Assembly: GCF_022601715.1 (NCBI RefSeq)
Contig: NZ_JAKVIM010000005.1
Span: 62,001-126,000 of the forward strand
Source of the DNA: Acinetobacter zhairuonensis
GTDB lineage: Bacteria; Pseudomonadota; Gammaproteobacteria; Pseudomonadales; Moraxellaceae
Direction: 5' to 3'
Length of the DNA: 64,000 bases
Position 1 is the first letter of the stretch, and each line of letters starts with the position of its first letter. Under the pieces are notes generated by a model, which saw only the letters and a program-made list of their open reading frames with translations, was not told the DNA's origin and made no database searches. Positions 55,825 through 64,000 of the stretch are shown piece after piece. The position numbers were made by a program, and so were the translations under genes.

Positions 55825-57090
55825 TTATTGACGAATTTGTCCGTCACCTAACACAATCCATTTTTGTGAAGTTAGACCTTCTAGACCAACTGGACCACGG
55901 GCATGGATCTTGTCGGTGGAGATGCCAATTTCAGCACCTAGACCATATTCAAAACCATCGGCAAAGCGAGTAGAGGCATTCACCATAACCGAGCTTGAAT
56001 CAACGCGCGCAAGGAATTGACGTGCCAAACTGAAGTTTTCAGTAATAATTGCATCGGTATGATGCGAACCATATTTGTTAATATGCTCAATGGCTTCATC
56101 CATTCCCGATACCACTTTCACTGCCAAAATTGGACCGAGATATTCGGTGTACCAATCTTCTTCATTCGCAGGTTTCACACCGCTGCCTAAAATACGCTGG
56201 GTTTCACGACAACCGCGCAATTCCACATTTTTCTCGGCATATAGCTCGGCAATACGCGGTAAAAACTCTTCAGCAACTTTCTCATCGACCAATAAGCTTT
56301 CCATCGCATTACATACGCCATAACGATGGGTTTTGGCATTCAGTGCAATTGGTAATGCCTTATGTAAATCGGCTTGTGCTTCAACAAAGACATGGCAGTT
56401 GCCATCTAAATGCTTAATCACTGGAATACGGGCTTCATTGCTAATACGTTCGATCAGCCCTTTGCCTCCACGTGGAACAATCACGTCCACATATTCCGAC
56501 ATGGTAATTAAATGACCTACTGCAGCACGATCTGCAGTATTAATGACTTGTACTGAAGTTTCAGGTAGGCCCGAAGTTTTCAGTCCATGTTGTATGGCTT
56601 CAGCAATGGCTTTATTGGACTCTAGTGCTTCAGAGCCACCACGTAAAATAATGGCATTGCCTGACTTTAATGCCAGCGAAGCAGCCTCTAGTGTTACGTT
56701 CGGACGTGATTCATAAATCATACCGACCACACCCAGTGGAACACGCATTTTACCAATTTGGATACCAGACGGGCGATAAGCCAAATCGGTGATTTCCCCA
56801 ATTGGGTCTACTAGGCTAATGACATCTTTTAAACCTTGAAGCATGCCTTTGAAGCGTGTGGGGTTGAGTTCTAAGCGATCAAGCAAGGCACTGTCTAATT
56901 GATTGTTACGACCTTTATCCATGTCTATCTGGTTGGCCGCTAAAATCGCAGACTCATTGTTTTGTAATGCTGTGTAAATTGCAGACAAAGCATTGTTTTT
57001 CATTTGGGTAGAAGCGCTGGCTAACACGCGCGATGCTTGGCGTGCTTGTTGTCCTACCGTTTGCATGTATTGTTCAATCGACTCTTGCAT
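55825..57090 (-). CDS. proA: Gamma-glutamyl phosphate reductase
   Basis: Second step of proline synthesis: reduces gamma-glutamyl phosphate to glutamate semialdehyde with NADPH. The 421-aa aldehyde-dehydrogenase-fold protein has [27 protein letters not shown], the catalytic Cys in [12 protein letters not shown], and [20 protein letters not shown]. The start at 57090 ([20 protein letters not shown]) gives the family length; the frame is open 28 codons further without conserved sequence. proB is not in the window. Confidence 0.96.
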   Translation of the reverse strand: MQESIEQYMQTVGQQARQASRVLASASTQMKNNALSAIYTALQNNESAILAANQIDMDKGRNNQLDSALLDRLELNPTRFKGMLQGLKDVISLVDPIGEITDLAYRPSGIQIGKMRVPLGVVGMIYESRPNVTLEAASLALKSGNAIILRGGSEALESNKAIAEAIQHGLKTSGLPETSVQVINTADRAAVGHLITMSEYVDVIVPRGGKGLIERISNEARIPVIKHLDGNCHVFVEAQADLHKALPIALNAKTHRYGVCNAMESLLVDEKVAEEFLPRIAELYAEKNVELRGCRETQRILGSGVKPANEEDWYTEYLGPILAVKVVSGMDEAIEHINKYGSHHTDAIITENFSLARQFLARVDSSSVMVNASTRFADGFEYGLGAEIGISTDKIHARGPVGLEGLTSQKWIVLGDGQIRQ

Positions 57091-57397
57091 GGCGGTTTGA
57101 TCACTTAGAAATTTCAGTTCCGATAGTAACAGCCTGTGTTCTGACAATGAAGCATATCGAGTGAAAATAGACAAAACTTTAGCGTACAGGGTGCCTCCTA
57201 TCGCTTTTAGGGTAAAAAAAGATAAGCGGTCATGGAATGAGTTGCAGCCAAAATCATCCTTTGTATATGATGGCTAGCGATAATGACATTGACGTCTTAC
57301 ACAAAAATAGAAAGAGTTAGCACCTAAAAATAGGTACATACGTTGCAGAAGTAGTGTCTTGCAAAATAAAAATAAGACAAGGATGGAGGTAGGGAAT

Positions 57398-58723
57398 ATG
57401 AATTCCATTATCCAATTGGACGCGGAATTACAGTCATCAATAAATCGTCACGGTTTCTTCGATTTATATCATAAACACAGTTTTAAGCAGCCAGCTCGAA
57501 CCACATGGATTGATGGTTGGAAAATCGAGTATATGGCGATTGCTAAACCTGAAACCCTGCACAAGACACCCATTGTGATTATTGGCGGCGCATTCCAAAA
57601 CTTTAATTCATATAAATATTGTGTTGAACAGTTGTTCGCAGCAGGCCCCGTCATTTTAATTGATTTGCCTTCTATGGGCGCCAATCAGCAAATTATCAAT
57701 GTCGATACAGGACTTTCTGCGGGTAGCTTGGAATTGAGTGATCTTTCCGCCATGTTAGGTCAGTGGCTGGATATTGTCGGAATGCAGCATGTTTCGGTGA
57801 TGGGAATGTCCTTGGGTTCTGTGGTGGCATCAGGTTTGGCAGATTTACGTCCAGAGTTGATTGATCGCATGATTTTAATGGGCGTGATGCAGAAAACGCG
57901 GAAAAGCTGGCGCATGTTACTGGAAGAATCCTTATTTTTGATGCAAGAACAGCGTATGGAAGAATTTGGACAAGCGGTGATTCTGTATCTGGTTAATCAT
58001 GCCAAACTGGATGTGACGCGAATGTCACCGACGGCAAAGCGCCTGTTCTTTCGGCAGATGGCGGACTTCACTGCAACCGAACAGGAGCGCTATGAAATTA
58101 ACTGTAATCGCTTGTTACGCCTGACCGATGTCCCAATTCCAAGCAGTAAAGTGCTGGTGGCATGCGGGCAATATGACAGTTTTACCTTGCCGCATGAAAA
58201 TGCCAATTTTGCCGTGCAATGTCCTGACATGGAATTTGCCATGATTGCCAACGCAGATCATGTGCCGCAATTGCAACGACGTAAAGAAACCATGCATTTA
58301 TTTGCGACTTATTTACGTGGCGAGTCAATTCAATCGCTTGAAGGCATTATTAATCTGACACGGGCGCAATTGCTGACCATGGAACGCCGCGGAGAGCCAC
58401 GGATTCAGGTGAGTCAGCCTTTTACTCGGCTTACGCATCGTTTTCTCAATGTACAGTTTGCTACAGAAATAGTCGATCTCAATTTCTTTGGCTTGATGCT
58501 CAAGTTTCATCATCAAGACAGTCAGCGTGTTGCTGAATATCCTCGCGATTTAGCACTGCATTTAAAAGATGAGGAAGGGGAATTCTCGATTGAATGTTTG
58601 ATTTTTGAAGCAGGGGAAACACATGTCCGTGCCTTGTTTAAACATGGTAGTTTTGATGTGGCGGAGCGACTGCTACGTTATATTCAGCGACAACAGTCAG
58701 CTTTGATGCCTGCTAGTGCTTGA
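57398..58723 (+). CDS. Alpha/beta hydrolase with C-terminal PilZ-like domain
   Basis: A 441-aa protein. The first ~310 residues form an alpha/beta hydrolase with nucleophile Ser138 in GMSLGSV and GGAFQNFNSY as the oxyanion-hole region; the later DHVPQL supplies a likely catalytic His. The overall style is like RhlA/acyltransferase-type hydrolases. Residues ~330-430 look like a PilZ domain: R330-R331-G-E-P-R335 for the RxxxR arm and D360-L-N-F-F-G365 for the D/NxSxxG motif, with Asn in place of Ser. If genuine, c-di-GMP could control the enzyme. The start at 57398 has GGAGG and AGGG upstream. Substrate unknown. Confidence 0.75.
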   Translation: MNSIIQLDAELQSSINRHGFFDLYHKHSFKQPARTTWIDGWKIEYMAIAKPETLHKTPIVIIGGAFQNFNSYKYCVEQLFAAGPVILIDLPSMGANQQIINVDTGLSAGSLELSDLSAMLGQWLDIVGMQHVSVMGMSLGSVVASGLADLRPELIDRMILMGVMQKTRKSWRMLLEESLFLMQEQRMEEFGQAVILYLVNHAKLDVTRMSPTAKRLFFRQMADFTATEQERYEINCNRLLRLTDVPIPSSKVLVACGQYDSFTLPHENANFAVQCPDMEFAMIANADHVPQLQRRKETMHLFATYLRGESIQSLEGIINLTRAQLLTMERRGEPRIQVSQPFTRLTHRFLNVQFATEIVDLNFFGLMLKFHHQDSQRVAEYPRDLALHLKDEEGEFSIECLIFEAGETHVRALFKHGSFDVAERLLRYIQRQQSALMPASA

Positions 58724-58742
58724 GCGTCAGTATGATGCTAAG

Positions 58743-58771
58743 AAAAGGGAGTTGATTGAACTCCCTTTTTT
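58743..58771. terminator. Terminator between the hydrolase gene and the LCMT-like gene
   Basis: Eleven-bp stem AAAAGGGAGTT / AACTCCCTTTT with a 5-nt loop and T run, between convergent genes. Confidence 0.88.
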
Positions 58772-58787
58772 GATTTTTTCCCATTGA

Positions 58788-59645
58788 TTATCTTGAAGAT
58801 TGCCGACTAGAAGCATGTAGCATCCAAACCAAATCTCCAGAATGTTCCTCTGCCGAGGTCTCATTGGTCTGTGCTTGAAAATAATATTTGGGCTGAACGA
58901 TGTGGGAATTTTGAAAGCCTGCATCTGTCAGAAACTGTCGTACTTCTTGCGGATGTGTGAAGTGGAAGCTAAATGCACTGCGTGACATGAATTTTAAGAG
59001 CTTACTGCTACTCCAGATAATATGTGCCAGTTTATTTTTGACAGGTTCAGGATACAGGTCGCTGAGATAATGAATTTCAGGGAAGCGTTGCCCATGGTGA
59101 CTAATCGCTTGGAACAGTTGTGCCAATAATGCTTTGTCAAAATAGTTGATTAAGCCCTCACTGATGACCAAAAGTGGATATTGTGCATCAAACTGCTGAA
59201 AGATCTGTGCGAATTCATGGCTAAAAATATCCGCGCTAAGTACCTGTGGGCTATTCGGATCAAGTTGTTGTAAGGCTTGGGTTTTGAGCTGAGCCATATC
59301 TGGCAAATCTAATTCACGATAAACCAAATTGGGGAACTTTTGTCGAAAATGCCAACCACGCGGAGAAAGTCCGCAGGCAATTTCCAAGACCTGTAATTTC
59401 GGGTATTGCGCCAGTAGTTGGTAAAGATGTTCATCAATCATGCAATGGCGCTGCTTCAAGGTACTCCGCATGCTGCCACCGACATAACGCTCTGCCCATG
59501 ATTCTAAGGGATGCGCCAGTTTTGCCAGAAATTTGCCTTTGGCTGTCGCGAAAATAGGATTAGAAATTCCCATTTGGTACCAAATATAGCCCGTGTAGTG
59601 TGCGGTAAATGAAATATGGCGATGTTGTGAAAGTCCTTCTGTCAT
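58788..59645 (-). CDS. LCMT-family SAM-dependent methyltransferase
   Basis: A 285-aa methyltransferase of the leucine-carboxymethyltransferase-like (Ppm1/O-methyltransferase) group: QVLEIACGLSPRGWHFRQKF is motif I, followed by YRELDLPDM, and LLVISEGLINYFDK. Ligand unknown in bacterial members. The ATG at 59645 has AGGAAG 4-5 nt upstream and starts after the nagZ terminator; the longer frame would begin inside that hairpin. Confidence 0.82.
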   Translation of the reverse strand: MTEGLSQHRHISFTAHYTGYIWYQMGISNPIFATAKGKFLAKLAHPLESWAERYVGGSMRSTLKQRHCMIDEHLYQLLAQYPKLQVLEIACGLSPRGWHFRQKFPNLVYRELDLPDMAQLKTQALQQLDPNSPQVLSADIFSHEFAQIFQQFDAQYPLLVISEGLINYFDKALLAQLFQAISHHGQRFPEIHYLSDLYPEPVKNKLAHIIWSSSKLLKFMSRSAFSFHFTHPQEVRQFLTDAGFQNSHIVQPKYYFQAQTNETSAEEHSGDLVWMLHASSRQSSR

Positions 59646-59720
59646 GTCTTCCTGACCTACTTTTTTGTTTTGATTCTCGTACAGCAAGCGTTGCTGAAAG
59701 TTTTTCACATCATAAAGAAA

Positions 59721-59744
59721 AAGGAGCATTTTGTGATGCTCCTT
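59721..59744 (-). terminator. Terminator of nagZ
   Basis: Nine-bp stem AAGGAGCAT / ATGCTCCTT with a 6-nt loop, followed by T5 on the minus strand, 12 nt past the nagZ stop. Confidence 0.85.
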
Positions 59745-59755
59745 CCGTCGAATAG

Positions 59756-60775
59756 TTAGCCTGCATTTTTAAAGGCGACAATTCTGTCTCGGATTTGTCG
59801 CCATTCATCACCGAGATCTAAGCTTTCGCCAATTTCAATGTTTGGAATTTTACCGCGCATGCGTTCTAGGCGTTGTTGATTCGGTAATGGCAGTTCTGTG
59901 ATACCTGCCAATGCGACACATTGTGCAGCGCGATCATTACAGACCAGTCCCATATCACAGCCTGCTTGAAGCGCTGCTTGAATACGAGCATCGGCACCAC
60001 CTGCGACACAGGCTGCTTGCATGCTTAAGTCATCAGAGAACAGGACGCCATCAAACTTTAATTCTTGACGCAGAATATTTTGAATCCAGAACTTAGAGAA
60101 ACCTGCTGGGTTTGGGTCAACCTGATCATAAATCACGTGAGCAGGCATCAGGGCATCCAGTTGTGGCATCAATTGAATAAAGCTTTGCATGTCTTTGGCA
60201 AAGATTTCAGCATAAGGACGAGAGTCAATTGCTGCCGCCACATGAGAGTCTGCTTTCACCGAACCATGTCCAGGGAAGTGCTTCCCAGTGGATGCCATAC
60301 CCGCACGTTTCATGCCTTTTAGGAAAGCGCTAGCCAGCGGCACAATATCCTGCATATTTTTGGCAAAACCACGGTCGCCAATCACATCGCTAATGTCATT
60401 TAAATCGAGCACAGGTGCAAAGCTGAAATCAATGCCGACTGCCAGTACTTCAGTCGCCATGAGCCAGCCACATTGTTCAGCCAAATCGAGTGCCTGTTCA
60501 CGATGGTCTAAATACAGCTCACCGAAACGCCCCATGGCTGGGAGCAGGGTAAAACCCGTTTTCAAACGTTGTACACGTCCACCTTCCTGATCGACCGCAA
60601 TTAAGATTTCTGGGCGAATTTGACGCATATGATCGGTCAGTGCGCGAACTTGTTGTGGGGACTGAATATTTCGTGCAAATAAAATAACGCCACCGACTTG
60701 CGGAGCTTGCAATAGTTCAATATCTTCTTGGGTAAGTTCTGTGCCAGCGATGTCCAGCATCAATGCGCCAATCAT
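59756..60775 (-). CDS. nagZ: Beta-N-acetylhexosaminidase NagZ
   Basis: Cytoplasmic family 3 glycosidase that removes GlcNAc from muropeptides during cell-wall recycling. The 339-aa protein has the signature GKHFPGHGSVKADSH with the catalytic His-Asp, VDQEGGRVQRL, and VLFSDDLSMQAA with the nucleophile aspartate. Starts MIGALMLDIAGTELTQED as in the family. Its product supply influences AmpC-type regulation in other species; none is visible here. Confidence 0.95.
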   Translation of the reverse strand: MIGALMLDIAGTELTQEDIELLQAPQVGGVILFARNIQSPQQVRALTDHMRQIRPEILIAVDQEGGRVQRLKTGFTLLPAMGRFGELYLDHREQALDLAEQCGWLMATEVLAVGIDFSFAPVLDLNDISDVIGDRGFAKNMQDIVPLASAFLKGMKRAGMASTGKHFPGHGSVKADSHVAAAIDSRPYAEIFAKDMQSFIQLMPQLDALMPAHVIYDQVDPNPAGFSKFWIQNILRQELKFDGVLFSDDLSMQAACVAGGADARIQAALQAGCDMGLVCNDRAAQCVALAGITELPLPNQQRLERMRGKIPNIEIGESLDLGDEWRQIRDRIVAFKNAG

Positions 60776-61000
60776 ATCGGTGTCCGTGTTTGAATTATTT
60801 AAATAAAGAGGCTGAAGGGATCAGCTTCCGCGAAACAATACCCGAATTCTGCAATGATTTGCTACATTTTGTCAGCACAGATTATGATAAAACTACACGA
60901 CATAAACATATTCAGTTGTTTAAGATGTTGAATCTGCACCATTCATATTGAATAACGACGCAGAAATTTTGGTCGAAAACCAAGGAAGTACAAATTATTT

Positions 61001-63190
61001 ATGAAACTTCAAACAATAGCTTGTGCAGTTGCGATTGCGACTGGTGGTTTGTTTTTTACACACGCAATCAATGAAGCAATTGCGGCAAATGATACTGCTG
61101 TAGTCTCGCAATCTATCGTACCAACAAAAGAACAGGCACTGGTTTCACGACAGCTCGCAACCTTAGTCGATCGTCAACATTATTTGAATATGCGTCTGGA
61201 TGCGGAGACCTCGAACCGTATTCTTGATTTTTATCTGGACAGTTTAGATCCAGATCACACGATTTTTCTGAATTCTGAAGTTGAACAATATAAGAAACAA
61301 TATGGTGCGACCTTTGGTGCGGCATTAAAAGCGGGCGATTTAACAGGTCCTTATACGATTCATGCGCAATACCGTGAACGTTTGACACAGTTTTATGAGT
61401 TTATGTTGGCTGAGTTGAAAAAGCCGCAAAATCTGCATCAGTCGAATATTTACATTGATATTGACCGTGAAAAAGCACCTTATTTTAAGAATAGCCAAGA
61501 GCAGCGTGCCTATTGGCAAAAAATGCTGGTTTCTCAGCTGATCAACTTAACCATTAGTAAGCAAGAAGATCAAGCCAAACAAAAGGTTCTGAAAGATAAT
61601 CCAGAACTTGCGAATGGACAGGACTTAACCAGCCCAGAAGATTTAACCCCAGTTCAGACCCTGACCAAGCGCTATACCCGTCAATTGGAACGCATTAGCC
61701 GTACCAAGAGTGATGATGTATTAGATAAAACCTTGAATGCGATGATGCTGACTTACGATCCGCATAGCAACTATTTCCCACCTGTGGATGCGATGGAGTT
61801 GAACCGTCAAACCACGTTGCAACTCGAAGGGATTGGGGTATCGATTCGCCCTGAACGTGGCAATGAAGATTACACCAAGATTGAGACCATTGTAGATGGT
61901 GGTCCTGCGAGTAAAACAGGACAAGTGAAATCGGGTGACCGCATTATTGGTGTGGCACAAGATGGCGAAAAAATGGTGGATGTAGTCGGTTGGCCTAGTA
62001 ATGAAATTGTCGGGCTGATTCGTGGTAAACGAGGTACTAAAGTCACGGTACGTTTATTGGCGACAGGTGCTTCAATGAACCAAGCGCGCAATGTGACCAT
62101 TGTACGTGATGTGATTCAGGAAGAAGATGCTGGGGTACGTGCACGTGTGGTTGAAGTCAAGCGTGATGGCAAAGTCCACCGTATGGGCGTCATTGAAATC
62201 CCATCTTTCTATCTGAATTATCGTGCACGCCGTGCCGGCAATGAATACCGTTCAGTTTCTGAAGATACCAATAATGCCTTGAAAGACCTACAAACCAAAA
62301 ATGTAGAAGGCATTATTATTGATTTACGTAACAACCCTGGTGGCTCTTTGGAAGAAGTCGCGCGTATGTTGGGGCAGGTGATTAAGTCCGGTCCAGTGGT
62401 GCAAATCCGCGATGGCAATGGCAACGTGAGCGTGTTTGAAGATGATGATGGTGGCGCGCAAACTTATGCAGGTCCATTGGCTGTCATGGTGAATTTGGCT
62501 TCCGCTTCGGCAAGTGAAATTTATTCGGCGGCCATTCAAGACTACGAACGCGGTATTGTGATTGGCAGCACCACCACGGGTAAAGGAACCGCACAAGTTC
62601 AGCTGGATTCCTTAGCCCATGGGCAAGCAACCTTGACTCAGCGTAAGTTTTATCGTGTCACGGGTGGCAGTACGCAAAATAAAGGCGTCATTCCAGATGT
62701 CACGCTAGTCGATATCTACAACGAAGAGTTTGGCGAACGTAAAGCTAAGAATGCTTTGAAATGGGACACGATTCCAACTGCACCGTTCAAACGTGAAGGT
62801 TCGGTCAAACCGTATGTGCAGCAGCTTGATCAAGCTTCAGACCAACGTGTCAGCGTCGATCCACAATTTAAGTATCTGGAACAGCGTAAAGCGATTGCGA
62901 AAAAGTCGGATGACCAGAAACGTATCGTGTTAGATATTGATCAACGCAAAGCTGAACTGATTGCACTTGAGCAGGAAACTTTACAGGCAGAAAACCAGCG
63001 TCGTCAGGCAACGGGACAAAAACCGTATGCAAATTGGGAAAGCTATCAAGCCTCTTTAGATGCTTTGGCAGAGTCACGTGCCAAAATGAAAGCTACACAA
63101 CGCCCAGCTTTGCCTGAAGAAGAAGCTTTTGTAACCGAAGCAGCCAATGTCTTGTTGGACTATGCGAAAGTACAAAAGACGAAATCTTAA
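61001..63190 (+). CDS. prc: Tail-specific (carboxy-terminal processing) protease Prc
   Basis: Periplasmic S41A protease that trims lipoproteins and envelope enzymes. The 729-aa protein has a signal peptide (MKLQTIACAVAIATGGLFFTHA), a helical N-terminal region, a PDZ domain (ETIVDGGPASKTGQVKSGDRI), the catalytic Ser in ASASASEIYSAAIQDY and the Lys in TTGKGTAQV, and a C-terminal DUF3340-type region rich in charged residues. GGAAG precedes the ATG. Divergent from nagZ. Confidence 0.95.
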   Translation: MKLQTIACAVAIATGGLFFTHAINEAIAANDTAVVSQSIVPTKEQALVSRQLATLVDRQHYLNMRLDAETSNRILDFYLDSLDPDHTIFLNSEVEQYKKQYGATFGAALKAGDLTGPYTIHAQYRERLTQFYEFMLAELKKPQNLHQSNIYIDIDREKAPYFKNSQEQRAYWQKMLVSQLINLTISKQEDQAKQKVLKDNPELANGQDLTSPEDLTPVQTLTKRYTRQLERISRTKSDDVLDKTLNAMMLTYDPHSNYFPPVDAMELNRQTTLQLEGIGVSIRPERGNEDYTKIETIVDGGPASKTGQVKSGDRIIGVAQDGEKMVDVVGWPSNEIVGLIRGKRGTKVTVRLLATGASMNQARNVTIVRDVIQEEDAGVRARVVEVKRDGKVHRMGVIEIPSFYLNYRARRAGNEYRSVSEDTNNALKDLQTKNVEGIIIDLRNNPGGSLEEVARMLGQVIKSGPVVQIRDGNGNVSVFEDDDGGAQTYAGPLAVMVNLASASASEIYSAAIQDYERGIVIGSTTTGKGTAQVQLDSLAHGQATLTQRKFYRVTGGSTQNKGVIPDVTLVDIYNEEFGERKAKNALKWDTIPTAPFKREGSVKPYVQQLDQASDQRVSVDPQFKYLEQRKAIAKKSDDQKRIVLDIDQRKAELIALEQETLQAENQRRQATGQKPYANWESYQASLDALAESRAKMKATQRPALPEEEAFVTEAANVLLDYAKVQKTKS

Positions 63191-63213
63191 CTTGCTGTAA
63201 AGTTTGTTATGTT

Positions 63214-63244
63214 AAAAAGCCAGTCTACACAAGACTGGCTTTTT
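63214..63244 (+). terminator. Terminator of prc
   Basis: Stem AAAAAGCCAGTC / GACTGGCTTTTT with a 7-nt loop, 23 nt past the prc stop. The remaining ~220 nt before the next gene show nothing further. Confidence 0.9.
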
Positions 63245-63464
63245 AATGTTTGGAGTATAAAAAAGGCATAAAAAATAAATGGATATTGCTTCAACACTGT
63301 AACTAAATTACGTAAATATTCGGGAATAAACACTTGACCAAAAGGATAGAGTATTAGATTCTTAACAGGATTATAAAATTTGAAAAACTTTAGGTTATTT
63401 ATTGCTCGAGAGCACGACTTTGAATGTATTGATAAAAAAAAGATGACCTAAACGGAAGCTTTAT

Positions 63465-64000
63465 ATGGTTCATATACATTATGATTTAAGCCTTGTTGTG
63501 GGTTCTATTTTATTTGCTTTGTTGGCATGTTTAATGGTCGTGTCACTGGAACAATTATTATTCCGAGGACCACAGCAAAAGCTTCACAAGGTGATTTTGC
63601 TGACCAGTGGTCTAGTTTTAGGCGTTGCCATTTGGTGTATGCACTTTATTGCTATTTTTGCTTGCCAGTTTCCTGAATCATTTAGTATTGATTTTGGGTT
63701 GACGATTACATCGTATTTAATCGCTTTTGTCGCATCGACTTTCGCCATTTGGCTGATTACACGTCCCACTTTATCTTTCGCCCGCCTGATTATGGGGGCA
63801 GTGCTGATGGGACTGGGCATTTCGGGTATGCATTATACTGGCATGCTCGCTTTAAAACTGCCGTCTTATCATATTCAATATGACGCCATGATGGTGGTAT
63901 TTTCGATTATCTTTGCCATCTGTGGTTCAGGTTTAACCTTTTGGCTCACATTTAAATATAAAGCGGCCATCAAATATAAGCTTTGGCTAAAAATCTGTAT
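63465..64000 (+). CDS. MHYT-domain membrane sensor protein, partial
   Basis: The frame opens at ATG 63465 behind GGAAG and runs to the window edge (178 codons, no stop). At least five hydrophobic segments are visible, with CMHFIAIFA as the first MHYT-type motif and SGMHYTGMLALKLP as the second. The MHYT domain is a seven-span sensor (possibly of oxygen, CO or NO via copper). The gene probably continues into GGDEF and/or EAL domains for c-di-GMP control, as in YkoW/CmpX-like proteins, but that part lies outside the window. Confidence 0.85.
   Translation, partial: MVHIHYDLSLVVGSILFALLACLMVVSLEQLLFRGPQQKLHKVILLTSGLVLGVAIWCMHFIAIFACQFPESFSIDFGLTITSYLIAFVASTFAIWLITRPTLSFARLIMGAVLMGLGISGMHYTGMLALKLPSYHIQYDAMMVVFSIIFAICGSGLTFWLTFKYKAAIKYKLWLKIC

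Noticed and set aside
59646..59729. N-terminal extension of the LCMT-like methyltransferase
   Set aside because: It would start inside the nagZ terminator; ATG 59645 has a good ribosome site.
1..64000. CRISPR arrays, tRNA/rRNA genes, insertion sequences or prophage
   Set aside because: No regularly spaced repeats, cloverleaf-type clusters, transposase or phage structural genes were recognised on either strand by reading; a tRNAscan or ISfinder run would settle it.

Overview
The window looks like core chromosome of an Acinetobacter species (Moraxellaceae, Gammaproteobacteria). I infer this from recalled protein families and gene order: tig-clpP-clpX next to TonB-dependent siderophore receptors, metX-metW, tatABC, pta/ackA, PurU, a DUF6586 protein, a long-type LeuA and rpmB-rpmG. 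Base composition is moderate to AT-rich. No rRNA, tRNA, CRISPR array, insertion sequence, prophage or integron was seen.

Layout. 0-9.8 kb: topA, an AT-rich NYN/LOTUS protein gene, a membrane-anchored zincin-like protein, a cluster of three DnaA boxes, an HdeD-like membrane protein, glycerate kinase, a UvrD-like helicase, an RRM protein and two small proteins of unknown function. 9.8-15.5 kb: a CPA2 antiporter with a TrkA-N domain, rpmG/rpmB, an aldehyde dehydrogenase divergent from a TetR regulator with a perfect 20-bp palindrome between them, and purU. 15.5-24.8 kb: tonB-exbB-exbD behind a Fur-like site, msrA, a META lipoprotein, a DUF4105 protein, folA, thyA, a CHAP-like cysteine peptidase, two coupled small membrane proteins, lgt and an NRDE protein. 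24.8-33.2 kb: a Tat-exported PhoX phosphatase next to tatABC, an AEC transporter, rdgB, a zinc-ribbon protein, and metX-metW-Sel1. 33.2-41 kb: leuA with an apparent leucine leader peptide, then iron genes (PiuC hydroxylase and two TonB-dependent receptors with Fur boxes). 41-50.7 kb: tig, clpP, clpX, a DUF2846-like lipoprotein, a DUF2059 protein, class I fumarase, a 28-residue membrane protein behind a Pho-type promoter, an AraC regulator, a DMT transporter and a methyltransferase. 50.7-64 kb: a decayed methyltransferase pseudogene, ackA-pta, a small membrane protein, proA, an alpha/beta hydrolase with a PilZ-like tail, an LCMT-like methyltransferase, nagZ, prc, and the start of an MHYT-domain protein cut by the window edge.

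How genes work together. TonB-ExbB-ExbD energises the two outer-membrane receptors, and Fur-like sites at all three loci suggest common iron control. TatABC exports folded proteins, and the adjacent PhoX carries a twin-arginine signal. A phosphate-starvation theme appears at the 28-residue gene (strong Pho box) and perhaps at phoX (weak, phased half-sites). AckA-Pta interconvert acetate and acetyl-CoA. FolA and ThyA form the thymidylate/folate cycle. Trigger factor and ClpXP form a protein-folding and turnover block.

The most interesting items are regulatory and small: the Pho-box-driven 28-residue membrane protein, the leuA leader peptide, the triple DnaA-box cluster, the TetR operator palindrome, the CHAP-like protein without a signal peptide, and the hydrolase-PilZ fusion. 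All functional statements come from reading the sequence and recalled family knowledge; no database search was run.
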